64,000 bases of DNA from Triglochin maritima (taxonomy: Eukaryota > Streptophyta > Magnoliopsida > Alismatales > Juncaginaceae): positions 29,059,621 to 29,123,620 of the forward strand of contig OY821784.1 of the NCBI GenBank assembly GCA_963682175.1. Direction: 5' to 3'. Below, in pieces: positions 12,317-23,014 of the stretch. The number at the start of each line of letters is the position of its first letter. The stretch's first letter is position 1. Under the pieces are notes generated by a model. That model worked only from the letters and a program-made list of their open reading frames with translations, was not told the DNA's origin and did no database searches. The position numbers and the translations under genes are program-made.

Positions 12317-13309
12317 AGGAGAGAAAGAATGACTCAGGAGAGAAAGGAAGAAGTCCTTAAGCTACGGCGGATGGGTACAGGTAGAAGCACACAAGCAAAC
12401 AAGGCTCAAACAATCCTAAGGTCGCTATAGGTCCTTACAGCTAGACGACGCCTAACTGCGAGGTCACACGGCCTCAACACGCCTCACCTCCCTACAACGA
12501 GGACCACAAAGCCCAGCAAGTGAGCCAAGATCCGGGGATCTCGTCTCTCCTACTATCGACAAAGTGGGCAACGCCGATCAGGTCATGACGGTCGGGACCG
12601 GATCACTCTCCTAATGCGTCCAAGATCCTTAGGGCCAATGTCTACTTGATTTTAAAATTAGACTCTTGATTAGTGTGGTTTTTGGGGCGAAGGAAAGGGT
12701 GATGAAATCCCCCACCTTATCTTTTATGGGACAGCCCCTCCTTAGTAGCGTTTTGGAGTCCTAAATCTAGCAATCAACTCTCCAAACAACGCTCAACTCA
12801 CACTTGTTGCAATGCACTTCCTACTAACTAATGCATGTTCATATGAAATGCATGAATGAGAGTAGAAGGTGCGTACCTCACGCCAGCTCTCAGCAACAGA
12901 AAGTAAAGCTAAGATAAAAGACAATCTAAATGCCTAAGTCACATACATGATGCATGACTTAAACAAGAATAATGCCTAATCTTTTGCTTTGAGTTTTAGG
13001 GTCCAAGTTGCTTAAATGAGGTTTGATTCTTGATCTGGGAATAAACTATAGGTCAAGACATGCTAAATCGAGTCCCAGATCACTATAACAGATAAAGAAA
13101 TACTCCACAAAAATTTAGAGGCGAAATGAAGCTACCAGACCGCCAGTTGGCGGTTGAAGACCGCTGATTGGCGGTCTTCTTCTCTCAGATCACCTCCAAA
13201 CTTGACCAGATGCTTCCCCTTCTCAATGTGAGTCACCTGCGACAACGAAAACTACAAGACAAAAATTAAATCCACTCGAATCGTCCAAACAAGAGTCTGG
13301 ACTGGCACC
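12317..13309 (-). other. Leader region of the gag-only element
   Basis: This lies between the primer binding site and gag, read on the minus strand. It contains no long frame. Two near-perfect palindromes of the GACCGCC...GGCGGTC type lie at 13138-13155 and 13159-13176, and related copies sit in the LTRs. Confidence 0.55.
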
Positions 13310-13327
13310 TCCCCGGCAACGGCGCCA
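13310..13327 (-). promoter_or_regulatory. Primer binding site complementary to tRNA-Asp
   Basis: On the minus strand the site reads TGGCGCCGTTGCCGGGGA, six bases after the end of the 5' LTR. It is the complement of the 3' end of plant tRNA-Asp(GTC) including CCA (recalled from known tRNA sequence). It fixes the orientation of the element. Confidence 0.85.
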
Positions 13328-13333
13328 AAAACT

Positions 13334-14713
13334 TGTTGAACGTTTTATTTAAACCGCAAGTGCACGGCCGCGATGAAGCGGTGGCAAGTACGGGTCGTCC
13401 TCAGGGAGGTGAGCAGCCTCTTGTTTGCACGAAATCAAATGGCGAAAAAATGGAGAAGAGAGTTGGTTACGCTACTCTACCCTAAACTACTCTAAGAAGT
13501 ATGAAATGTGAAAGAAGCAAACAAACAATGAAATTAGAACTAAGCTAAGAACAAAACAAGAATGCTGGAATACAGAAATGGGAAAACCCCTAAGGGGTGG
13601 AGTGAGTGCACACATGCAAAGAGGTGGGTGTAGAATACATTCTTTAAGCACATGAAGGTGGTGTTTATCAAGCATAGGAAGTGTCTAAATGTTATGGCAA
13701 AACCTATCAATCCATTCACCAACTTAGTTGATTAACATTTACATATGCAAGGTGTTTATTTCAGAACCAAAACAAGCATGAGAGGTGTCTAATCATTTTG
13801 GCAAAACTCATCAAGTTATAAATTCTATCCTAAACAAGCAAGCATACATTCATGTTTAATCAACACATTGAAATTAAAGCATTCATCCCATTCTCTAATG
13901 CATGTATATACATCTACTCCACCCCCCAAAGGGGATGAAACTACTCACTAAACATTACACTAATTATTAAACTAAACAAAGAAAGCATATTAACTAAGCT
14001 AATAAAACTAATGAAATGAGATTAAGCAAAGCAAAACAAGAAACATAAAACAAACAACATAATAAAGAAAACTTGTATTAAAATGACTTACATTAAAAGT
14101 AGCATCCTCTACTTTAGTGTGTGCTTCAAGGCCTCACTTCTAGTAGGAAGAATAGCCACTTAAAATATGGAGTGATTACAATGGAAGGTGAAGAGTTCTA
14201 TTTATAGGCATGGAAAAAGCTAATCCGGGACAATCCCCCGATGTGGGACTAAACCAATACCAAAAATAGCCTAAACAAACATTAATACACGTCCAGGAGA
14301 AAACTTGGTGGATTTGGGCCCAAAGTGACCGCCAATTGGCGGTCCAAATTTTCCGGATCGAGTTGAATCTTGTTCTGGGCTTTGCTTGGTGTATTTGGTG
14401 GTCTTGGATGCATCTACTTTGTTTATTGGAGCTCCGACCCGAATCCAATTGCTAAAATACTCCCCATGATGGTGTGGAGTATTCTGTTTTGCTCTTAGGT
14501 CCTATTGTCTTGCGTTCAGGTCCTTCTCCCTTGCATCTTGGTCCCCAGATCTCACAATCCAGTCCTTTTTCCCAGCTTTTGGGTCCTTTTATGTTTCATC
14601 TCTTCAAACCTATTTATTCCTGAAAACTAAACATAAAACTCGTGACATAGCATTGTTTAGGTGAAAGATAATGGATATAAGATACAAATATGAGCATGAA
14701 ATGATGTCAATCA
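13334..14713 (-). repeat. LTR (5' LTR of the gag-only element), 1380 bp
   Basis: Near-identical to 6108-7508, with TG...CA ends. It carries a single copy of the palindrome GACCGCCAATTGGCGGTC at 14327-14344. Confidence 0.9.
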
Positions 14714-15192
14714 CCAACCAATGCCTTTACTACACTTATCGATAGCTCAAGACACTAGTCTAATCAAGCATTTCTTAAGTGATCGGATATAAGTCTCATA
14801 TCAAAGGACCAAAGACACAGTAAAACATCAATGACACAGAAAACACAATTCTATAGTGTTTTACTTATTAGGTCTATTCAGTATATAAAAGTAATATTTT
14901 TTCTCTTTTGTGTACCCGTGTTGTCACTCACTTGTAGAACTACAATGTCTATGACCAACACGACAATCTTAACTCGGTAATTAATGTCCCATGTTAATTA
15001 CCATGATTGCGAATATCTTTTGTTTTATGTAAACCAATATCTTTTAAAGCTCTACGGTTAAGGACCAAGAGCCTCTTCCTTAACACTTCTAAAAGACGAA
15101 TAACATAAACAAAGAACAAAATGATTTCTCATTCAATTCATAATAATTGACATTTAAAAGTAAAACTTTTAGAACACATTCCTTTTAGTGAG

Positions 15193-15710
15193 GTGAAGGA
15201 GGGACATTTATAGAGCTGCAGGTGGTGGTTTCGCGTGTTTTCTCGGGGCAAGGTGGGAAGTGGATGGAGAAGAAACCGGACAATAGTGTCGGGATCACCA
15301 AACGGTCGAGTTTCTCAGAGATGGACGATGTCTTATATGAAAGAAACGAGTCAGGATTTTAGGGCCGAAAACCCCACTACAGTTAACGTGCCAAACGGGC
15401 CTGTGTTTTTTTTTTTCAATTTGTGGTTAAGGAAACAATGTTTTCTGATGTTGTGATCCGCTAGTGACATTATTGAATGAGTGGTGGTTTTAAAGTAGCA
15501 CGAGTAAAAAAAGTAGAGAACATATTTGAAATTATAATAATTTTGAGTGAAATCCAAACAAGAAAATCCTTTTTAATTATATTTTTAATTTTTTTTACAT
15601 CTACCGAAAATTCATTAAATGGAAAAAAGTGGTTTCCATTTCACAATATATAGTGGTTCAAAAAATTCAATCCAACATAACAAAATTGAATGTAATTTAT
15701 TACCCCCAAA
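15193..15710 (+). other. Upstream region of the PPR gene
   Basis: This is single-copy-looking AT-rich DNA between the composite LTR insertion and the PPR start codon. It holds a T-run at about 15406-15416 and AT-rich stretches at 15530-15600. The promoter and 5' UTR must lie here unless they extend into the transposon. No specific element can be assigned. Confidence 0.35.
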
Positions 15711-18497
15711 ATGCAAGTAACCCTCTCCAAAACCCAGCAGCATCCGAGTCCCAACCCAAACCCCAAAATGACAACCACCCCAAACCTGTCCACTTCCCTC
15801 CTCCCGCACCCAACCCCACTCCTCTCCTCCCTCCACCCAACCACCCCCTCCCACCTCCCCTTCCCCACCAAACCCATCCCCTCTCTCTCCTTCTCCCTTT
15901 CCCCACCACCTTCCCCAACCTCCCCAAAGCAAATAACCCACTTCCTCAAGCACAACCCCAATCTCCCCACCTCCCTCCACTTCTTCCACTCCCTCCGCTC
16001 CGACCCCTCCTACACCCCCAACCCCATCCACTTCAACGTCCTCCTCCGCCGCCTCGGCCTCGCCCGCCTCTGGGACCCTCTCCGCCTCCTCTGGCAACTC
16101 ATGGCCTCCGACCGCCTCGTCCCCACCAACACCACCTACTCCACTCTCGTCCATGTTTACTCCTCCTCTGCTCGCCTCCCCACCCTAGCCCTCCGCTGGC
16201 TCCCCCACATGCGCTCCCGGGGTATCGTTCCGGACGAGGTCACCGTCGCCACTGTCTTGAAAGTACTCAAGGACGCCTCCCGGTTCGATGTCGCTGATCG
16301 GTTTTATAAGTCGTGGCTTGACGGAGGAATCGAGTTTGATGGGATTGAAATTAGTGAGCAGGATGACGGGAAGGATGGGGGAGACTTGAGTAAGCATTTT
16401 ATTCTGAGTGAGTTGTTTAAGTACGGGGCCCGCCCTAAGGGTGGGGGACGGTTGGAGCGGTGCGGCCCCCGGAGGCCACGAATGGCGGCGACTTACAATG
16501 CGGTGATCGATTTGTATGGGAAGGCGGGATGGATTAGGGATGCGTCAGAGTCGTTCAGGGAGATGCTTGCGGCGGGTGTTGCACCGGACGCGACTACGTT
16601 TAATACGATGATGAATATCTGCGGAAGGTGCGGGAATAAGGAGGAGGCGGAGGTGTTGCTTAGGGTTATGGAGGAGAGGAGGGTTTCACCGGATGTTAAG
16701 ACTTTCAATGTGTTTATGTCGTTGGCAGCAGGTGCAGGAGATGTCGATGGGGTGGTTAGGTATTTTAAGAGAATCGAGAGTTCAAAGCTTCGACCGGATG
16801 TCGTGAGTTATAGGATATTGATTCAGGTTTTGTGCGGGAGGAATATGGTTGGTGAGCTTGAGGATTTGGTTGGGGAGATGGAGAGATCGTGTGTTTTAGT
16901 TGACGAGCAGTCGATTCCAGTTGTCACGAAGATGTATGTCGAAATGGGGTTGCTGGAGAAGGGGAAGATGTTTTTGGAGAAACATTGTTTTGGTAGAGGT
17001 ATTCCATCAAGCGTCTACGCTGCAATATTGGACGCCTACGCTGATAAGGGGCTATGGGCGGAAGCTGAGGAAATATTTCATGAGAAGAGGAAACCAGATT
17101 GCAGGAAGGGTGTTGCAGAGTATAATGTTATGATCAAAGCTTATGGTAAAGCAAGGCTTTATGAGAAGGCAATGTCCTTGTTTGAAGGTATGACAGAAAC
17201 CGGAACTTGGCCAGACGAGTGTACTTATAATTCAGTGATTCAGATGTTAAGTTTAGCTGATTTCCCGGAGCGAGCGAGCGATCTTATTCAAAAAATGCAG
17301 CATGCAGGGTTTAGACCTAGGTGTGAGACCTTTTCAGCTGTCATAGCAAGTAAGAGTCGTGCTGGTATGATATCAGAAATGATGGAAGTTTACAAAGAAA
17401 TGAAAAGGCTGGGAGTTGAACCTAATGAATATATTTATGGATCTTTAATTAATGCATTTGCGGAGTCAGGAAATGTCGAGGAGGCCGTTCGACTTTTCCG
17501 TAAAATGGAAGATTCTAACCTACCAATCAACCAAATTGTCATCACATCTATGATCAAAGCGTATCGTAAGGTGGGTCGGTGGCAGAAAGCGCAGGAGCTA
17601 TACGGACAACTTAAGGCTTCAGAATGTGGTCCTGACATAATTGCATCAAACAGTATGATAGATCTTTATGCTGAGCTTGGGATGGTAACAGAAGCTCAGC
17701 TGATATTTGATGACTTGAGAAGGATTGGTCGGGCAGATGGGATATCATATGCCACAATGATGCATTTGTTCAAAAGCATGGGGATGTTGGATGAAGCAAT
17801 TGAAGTTGCACAAGAGATGCAGCAAGCCGGTGTGCTCACCGATTGTTTGTCCTTCAACATTGTCATGGCCTCTTATGCTGCGAATGCACAGCTAAGAGAA
17901 TGCGGTGATCTGCTGGAACAAATGCAACTCCGTCGGATTTTGCCTGATTCGACAACCTTCAAGGTAGTGCTTACCGTTTTAAAGAAAGCTGGTGTTCCAC
18001 CAGAGGCTGTTGCTCAACTAGAAGCTTCATATGTTGATGGAAAGCCTTATGCAAGGCAAGCGATAATAACAGTAATGTTCTCGGTTGTTGGAATGCACGA
18101 GCTAGCGGAAAAATCATGTGAAACTTTTGTTGGTGCCGGAATATCGCTTGATTCATCTGCTTATAATGCCACAATATTTGCTTATGGTTCCGCTGGAAAG
18201 ATAGACAAGGCCTTGAATTTGTTAATGAGAATGCAGGATGAAGGTTTGGAACCTGACGTTGTGACATTTATTAATCTCGTGGGTTGTTATGGGAAAGCTG
18301 GGCTTGTTGAAGGTGTGAGGCGAATCTACGGTAAACTGAAATGTGGGGATATTGAGCTAAATGAGTCCCTCTTCAGAGCCATTATAAATGCTTATACAGA
18401 TGCTGGTAAAGCTGACCTTGCAGAACAGGTTGAACAAGAGATGAGATTTAGTTTGCAACTGCATGATGAGAGCGAAGCAGAAGATGAATCTGAGTAG
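15711..18497 (+). CDS. P-class pentatricopeptide repeat protein, 928 aa
   Basis: Intronless gene. The first ~75 residues are rich in Ser, Pro and Thr with few acidic residues, as in a chloroplast or mitochondrial transit peptide. The rest is a nearly continuous run of roughly 18-20 degenerate 35-residue PPR motifs from about residue 105 to 910. Examples are TYNAVIDLYGKAGWIRDA, TFNTMMNICGRCGNKEEA, EYNVMIKAYGKARLYEKA and AYNATIFAYGSAGKIDKA, most preceded by a P-D at the motif boundary. There is no E, DYW or SMR domain, so it belongs to the P class, whose members bind organellar RNA for stabilisation, splicing or translation. The overall layout resembles Arabidopsis At1g73710, from memory. The ATG at 15711 is the first in frame, with another at 15768. 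Codon use changes sharply: the first ~500 bp of the coding strand is almost pure C/T. The gene ends in an acidic tail at TAG 18495-18497. Confidence 0.9.
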   Translation: MQVTLSKTQQHPSPNPNPKMTTTPNLSTSLLPHPTPLLSSLHPTTPSHLPFPTKPIPSLSFSLSPPPSPTSPKQITHFLKHNPNLPTSLHFFHSLRSDPSYTPNPIHFNVLLRRLGLARLWDPLRLLWQLMASDRLVPTNTTYSTLVHVYSSSARLPTLALRWLPHMRSRGIVPDEVTVATVLKVLKDASRFDVADRFYKSWLDGGIEFDGIEISEQDDGKDGGDLSKHFILSELFKYGARPKGGGRLERCGPRRPRMAATYNAVIDLYGKAGWIRDASESFREMLAAGVAPDATTFNTMMNICGRCGNKEEAEVLLRVMEERRVSPDVKTFNVFMSLAAGAGDVDGVVRYFKRIESSKLRPDVVSYRILIQVLCGRNMVGELEDLVGEMERSCVLVDEQSIPVVTKMYVEMGLLEKGKMFLEKHCFGRGIPSSVYAAILDAYADKGLWAEAEEIFHEKRKPDCRKGVAEYNVMIKAYGKARLYEKAMSLFEGMTETGTWPDECTYNSVIQMLSLADFPERASDLIQKMQHAGFRPRCETFSAVIASKSRAGMISEMMEVYKEMKRLGVEPNEYIYGSLINAFAESGNVEEAVRLFRKMEDSNLPINQIVITSMIKAYRKVGRWQKAQELYGQLKASECGPDIIASNSMIDLYAELGMVTEAQLIFDDLRRIGRADGISYATMMHLFKSMGMLDEAIEVAQEMQQAGVLTDCLSFNIVMASYAANAQLRECGDLLEQMQLRRILPDSTTFKVVLTVLKKAGVPPEAVAQLEASYVDGKPYARQAIITVMFSVVGMHELAEKSCETFVGAGISLDSSAYNATIFAYGSAGKIDKALNLLMRMQDEGLEPDVVTFINLVGCYGKAGLVEGVRRIYGKLKCGDIELNESLFRAIINAYTDAGKADLAEQVEQEMRFSLQLHDESEAEDESE

Positions 18498-20954
18498 TTC
18501 TTCTTGAAGCTGTGCTTTTTCTCTGTTTATGATATTCCTAGATCACTTGGTTTTTACGTCAAATGAAGATATTCTTGTTAGATATTGGCTTTATTTAACT
18601 CGTTGGAAGGTTATCTTCATGCCGCCTCTGTAGCAATAGATGCCGGATTTTTCTAAAGTGGTACAAGATTCTAACATCTGAAATGAAGCATAACCCTTGT
18701 TTCTAATATCACGTGGATTAGATGGAGAAACATATGAACATATACAAGGCTTATGAAGATGTCAACAGTGGTTGTGTAAGTGTTGTTTATTAGATAGGTG
18801 TGTTTTCGTTTAATCTTTACTTTTCTGATTCCACTTGATACATGATTTAAAAATCACAAAAAATTCTGAATATGGCTTTCTTTTGCATTTGGTGGATTGT
18901 ACATCTACTTCATATAGCATATTAGTGTAGGATCTCTATTAATTTCTTAATTTCTTACTCAGTGCTAGCAGTTTTTGAGCAATATAACCATTTCATAAAT
19001 TTAAGGTAATGAAGTTCCTCTGGTGGTATTTTGATGTAATAATTTGTAGGAACCGTTGCACTTAAAACTAAACTCTTATAGTTGTTTAGTGACATTTTGT
19101 ACTCATGTAGTAAAACATGCTTATGTTCATTGGAGGATAACTTTTTGATTATGTATCTCACAGAAGCTTGCCTGAATTTACTGTTAATTTTGTTGTATAA
19201 CCCTGAAAATAGTGAAAGTTCTATTTGTTTAATACTGTGAGCAGAGCTAATAGTTTGGAAGTCCTCATGTTGTGGGAGGATGTGTGTTGTTCAGAATGAG
19301 ACCATGGTTTGAGATGGGTTTTCAATCTAAAATTTGTTCCAAGAATATATCCTAGTAGTAGTACTGAACCTTGGAAGCTTATAAAGCTTCAGTTTTGTTT
19401 TGGCTATGTTGAGGGATGATTTTGCAAAATTGCAGCTCATGGAAAAGACGAAAAAAATAATCTTAGTACATCATCAATCCTCTGGGATGTGACTTTCAGC
19501 AACTGTTTTATATCATACACGTCTTTCACATGATTGCTCACGATGGACTATAATTTTTCCTCTTCGACAGAATAAATATTGCAGTTATGGGCGGCCGCCT
19601 AGTCCACCTAGGCACTAGCCGGCCCCCAGCCAACTAGAATTTCAGTGACTGGTAATTCAATTACTTGGTCGGGTATTTGGGTTAAAAATCCAAATGCCCG
19701 GTTACATTTTAAAACACTAAACCTATCTACACCCCCACCATTCCCATCCCCTATCCAGAGCCGACAAGTGGCTGCCTACCCCACCACCTCCGGCGAGTTT
19801 TGAAATGCCAGTGACCCCGTCAGCCCTCCAACATTTTACATCATTTAAATTATTTTTCTCTGCCTTTTGATTTGTTTACATATTCTTTTGCTGTTTTTAG
19901 TAATTTTTCTGCCCTTACCTTTGCCCAGCTACGCCGCTGCCTAGGCAGACTAGCCGGAACTAGGTGCCTGGGGGACCTTGTCCCACCTTATAGGTGGCCT
20001 CCTTTCAATGCTTGCATGCTTCAAGATTCTGCATCTAAAATCTTGCCTTTCTGCAGGGAAAAAAATATTTCAGTAGGTAGTACTGCTTTGGTGGATTTAA
20101 TAAATATACGTTTTTCTCTATTGTTTGCAGATTCTTTTAGCATTAGTCTTCATAGCAGATGCGGAGAAAGATTAACGAGGAAAACATTCTTTACACTGGT
20201 AAAAGAAGAATTGTGGAAAACCTGCATATGTGCCGTGAGAAATCCTGCCATCCTGGTGCGAAGGACAGGCAATTTTCTGCAGAAATGACTAATTCTGGTA
20301 AAAACCCTTTTCCTAGTGTCTTCTTGCATGTTGATTGGTGAATTTAGTTTTTGGTTGGTGTGTTATGAATAATCGTTTCTATCCTATTGTCGGTTGGCAC
20401 TGCCACACTGCATTATTTATGCAGTATGCCTAATGAAAAGGAGTTGAGTAAGAATCTTATAGAAATTTTTGCTTTCTAGCGGTGCAGTAGGCATGAATTA
20501 CAATTCATGGCCTTTGTTGAAAATAGTATCTATTCTATTTCTAGGAACATTTCAGACAGTCCAGTAATGATTTGCTTCTGATGGTTTATCAATTTTATTG
20601 TTTCAATGTTCTATATTTTTTTTCATTTTTCTCCTGAAAACAACGTAGTTACCAAAATTGACATGAATAAAAAAACCTCTTAGTTTTGGTTGCAGCTGTA
20701 GTAGGTTAGGTGTGACATGTTGATAACATTTAGTTTCATTTTTTGAAGCAACACATTCATGATTGTAATAGAATTATAGAAGTTAATCTAAGATCCATGA
20801 AAGGGTTCTTTAATTAGTACGATCCATGAAAGGCTTCTTGTTTGTAATTTTGTATGTTTATTCTTGTAGCATGGAGAGCGCTTCGATCCCAGTGAACCAA
20901 TAGGTACTTATGGTATCACATACTATAGAACATACCATAAAACCCCCTTGAAAT
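18498..20954. other. PPR 3' flank and non-coding DNA
   Basis: The 3' UTR of the PPR gene must begin here. No clear poly(A) signal can be singled out. Near 19590-19640 and 19930-19980 there are two GC-rich blocks built on CCTAGGC and GCCTAG words in an otherwise AT-rich area, which may mark a degraded repetitive element. A chance frame at 19872-20288 has no recognisable protein features. Confidence 0.35.
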
Positions 20955-20961
20955 CCTATCC

Positions 20962-21640
20962 ATTATGGTGGGGGTCACATTCGGCTGGTACCGTTTATGT
21001 TTTCCGTGACGTCCCATGAATTTTCAATCTTTACCTCTTATTAACACCTTAAAACTCTAATTAGTATCCCGATCTGACCCCAATTACAACTTAAAATCCT
21101 GACACAGTGCTGCACCCAACCTGACCCCAATTATAACTTCAAATCCCGACCCGGTGGTGCACCCAACCCGACCTCAATTCTCCCGCCAAATCTCTAGCCC
21201 CCTTTCCCAACTTGAAGAATCTAGTTATAGGGTTGGCCGGTCGGGTAGGGATACTAATTAGAGTTTCAAGGTGTTGATATGAGGTAAATGTTGATAAATC
21301 ACGGGACGCCACAAAACATGTAAACGGTACCAGACGAATGTGGGCCCCACCGTAACAGATGAGTCTGATGACAATTACATTGTGTTTTGATATGTACATA
21401 GTCAATTTTCTCTAACCCTGGGTACGTCGCCAATTAGCTATGTTTTGATCGGTACGGAAGTAAAAAACTCGTTGATAAATTACGGAACGTTACGGAAAAG
21501 TTAATGAATGTGGCCCCTACCGTAACGGATGGGGATGATGTCAATTACATTGTTTTTGATACGTACAGGGCCAATATTCTCCGAACCACGAGTATGTCGT
21601 CAATTAACGATGTTTTGATCGGTACGGAAGCAAAAAACCC
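20962..21640. repeat. Inverted repeat followed by tandem duplication
   Basis: About 115-125 bp at 20962-21078 is inverted at 21236-21358; both arms carry CTGGTACCGTTTA and CTCTAATTAGTATCCC in the same order once one arm is reversed. The right arm is then continued by a unit of about 135 bp (21336-21470) that repeats directly at 21505-21640, sharing TACCGTAACGGAT-like and GTTTTGATCGGTACGGAAG words. It looks like a foldback or MITE-type element with secondary duplication. No coding content was seen. Confidence 0.65.
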
Positions 21641-21655
21641 AATTTTTTATTGTCG

Positions 21656-22961
21656 TGAATTTTCGCAACACGATAAACTTGATATTATTGTAATGTTTTT
21701 GTAAACATATCATTTACTTATTGATATTAAGTTTAAAATAGTTTTAAGTACATAAATTTGGCTAATTCCACCAATTAATACACAAAAATACTTCGATTAG
21801 TCGTAATTTCATTCTTTTTTGTCATTAGTTTATAAAAAGTTCATATAGTTTTGTTAGTAATTGTTAATTATATTTTATATTTTATTTTTAAAATTCTTAC
21901 GTAGCATCAATATTAATCTATAATTTGCATATGGGAGTGAGGTAAACTTTCTAACTTTCTAGTACTGTCCACAGGGGGAAGTTCATTTTTGGTGTTCCTT
22001 ATATCCACAATTCTGCCAAGAAATAGAAGTTCTTTTTCATTCTAGAATTCATAAAAACTATTGAACACCTGAATTTCTGTCGGTTAAGTATATATACAGT
22101 TCTTTTGCTTGGAATCCATGTTTTCAAATCTCACTATATTGCTTCGCACTTCCGAATTTGTTGTATGTGATTAGCATTTCTTCTAGATATTTGGTTCAAT
22201 GTGGCTGTCGAGATGTTTATTTATAATTTATTACTTCTGGCCAACTATCTAGTATCACCTCAGGAACTGTTAATCTGACCAGTTCGTTTTTACCTTGAAT
22301 TTTAGGTGGGATACAACTGTTATCTGTAGCAGTTGGTGCTTGGCGTTGATTATGGGTGATCATTTCAGAGATATGTCTAGCCTAACCTAATGGTCTCTTG
22401 TTGAATGTTCTTTTTTCCTTCTACCATGAAAATTGGTTTAGAAGCTATCATACGGACCCAACTAACAATCGTCTGTTATTTTGCTTCTGAAATCGAATAG
22501 GAATTGACTAAATGCGTTAGAGGTTTGGTTCTATTTTTTTGGCATACTTTCTTTAAATATTTTAAGTTGTGTTTATGCATTATTTCAACTTGAAATTTCA
22601 TTTGAAGATGAAACTTCAAAATGCCGCATTTTCAAATATGATGTTTGGTGATATTGTGTTGGAATTTGTAAATCTTTTGAGACACTTTAAAATTTCACAT
22701 GTATACAAAATTTGTCAAATTCGAATTTCATATCGAGAGATGGAATTTTGAAATTTTATAAACTTATTTTAGCTCTAGTTATTTAAATTCGCAAAATGTA
22801 AACGTATGCTATTTTCGCCTCTCGGACGCCTTTACAAATGATGTCATGTCGGGAGTTCCTTCACGTGGGCATGTGGTTTCGTTTTTTGGTAGCGAATGAC
22901 TCAGCGGGTCATTCGATTTCGGACTTTGTTTTTGTTTCCTGGGTTTTTTCTCTTTCTTCAT
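21656..22961. other. AT-rich non-coding DNA left of MULE copy A
   Basis: No gene was recognised. The last ~150 bp before the MULE target duplication is slightly more GC-rich, with no further structure. Confidence 0.4.
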
Positions 22962-22970
22962 ATTTCAATA

Positions 22971-23014
22971 GTAGTACGGACGCGCGCGTCCGTGACGTTT
23001 CTTACGTGGACGGT
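22971..23014 (+). repeat. Terminal inverted repeat, Ulp1 side, copy A
   Basis: It starts GTAGTACG directly after the 9-bp duplication and contains the palindrome GACGCGCGCGTC, then GTGACGTTTCTTACGTGG. The mate is at 33545-33594. Confidence 0.7.

Larger units (their letters stand above)
6103..14718 (-). mobile_element. Gag-protease-only Ty3/gypsy LTR retrotransposon (TR-GAG-like)
   Basis: The element is complete on the minus strand: 5-bp TSD CCAAC at 6103-6107 and 14714-14718, two LTRs (13334-14713 as 5' LTR, 6108-7508 as 3' LTR, in element orientation), a tRNA-Asp-type primer binding site, one long ORF and a purine-rich tract before the 3' LTR. The empty site is seen at 4893-4906, where the unbroken host repeat reads AACCAACCAATGCC. 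No reverse transcriptase, RNase H or integrase is present in any frame, so it must depend on another element for replication. By eye the LTRs differ by roughly seven substitutions plus one 21-bp indel, so the insertion is recent. The layout matches the published class of terminal-repeat elements carrying only GAG. Confidence 0.85.
3162..15192. mobile_element. Composite solo-LTR-type insertion with 5-bp TSD GTGAG
   Basis: The insertion is bounded by GTGAG at 3162-3166 and 15188-15192. It starts TGTAGGATTTC and closely matches the element at 37354-39408. A complete copy runs from 3167 to about 5371. It is followed directly by a truncated second copy beginning mid-repeat (about 5372-6107, continued at 14719-15187). 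This is what remains when the internal region and half of the second LTR of an LTR retrotransposon are lost. The second copy is split by a younger gypsy-type element (6108-14713). No coding capacity of its own is visible. The family is not known to me. The LTR nature is inferred from the TG start, the 5-bp duplication and the two-copy structure. Confidence 0.7.

Noticed and set aside
15629..16297. Pro-rich and Gly-rich frames overlapping the PPR start on both strands
   Set aside because: They are shadows of the pyrimidine-rich PPR 5' end. The PPR frame continues for 928 codons with recognisable motifs.
19872..20288. 138-codon frame downstream of the PPR gene
   Set aside because: It has no recognisable motif, lies in GC-skewed repeat-like DNA, and has no supporting neighbour or splice structure.
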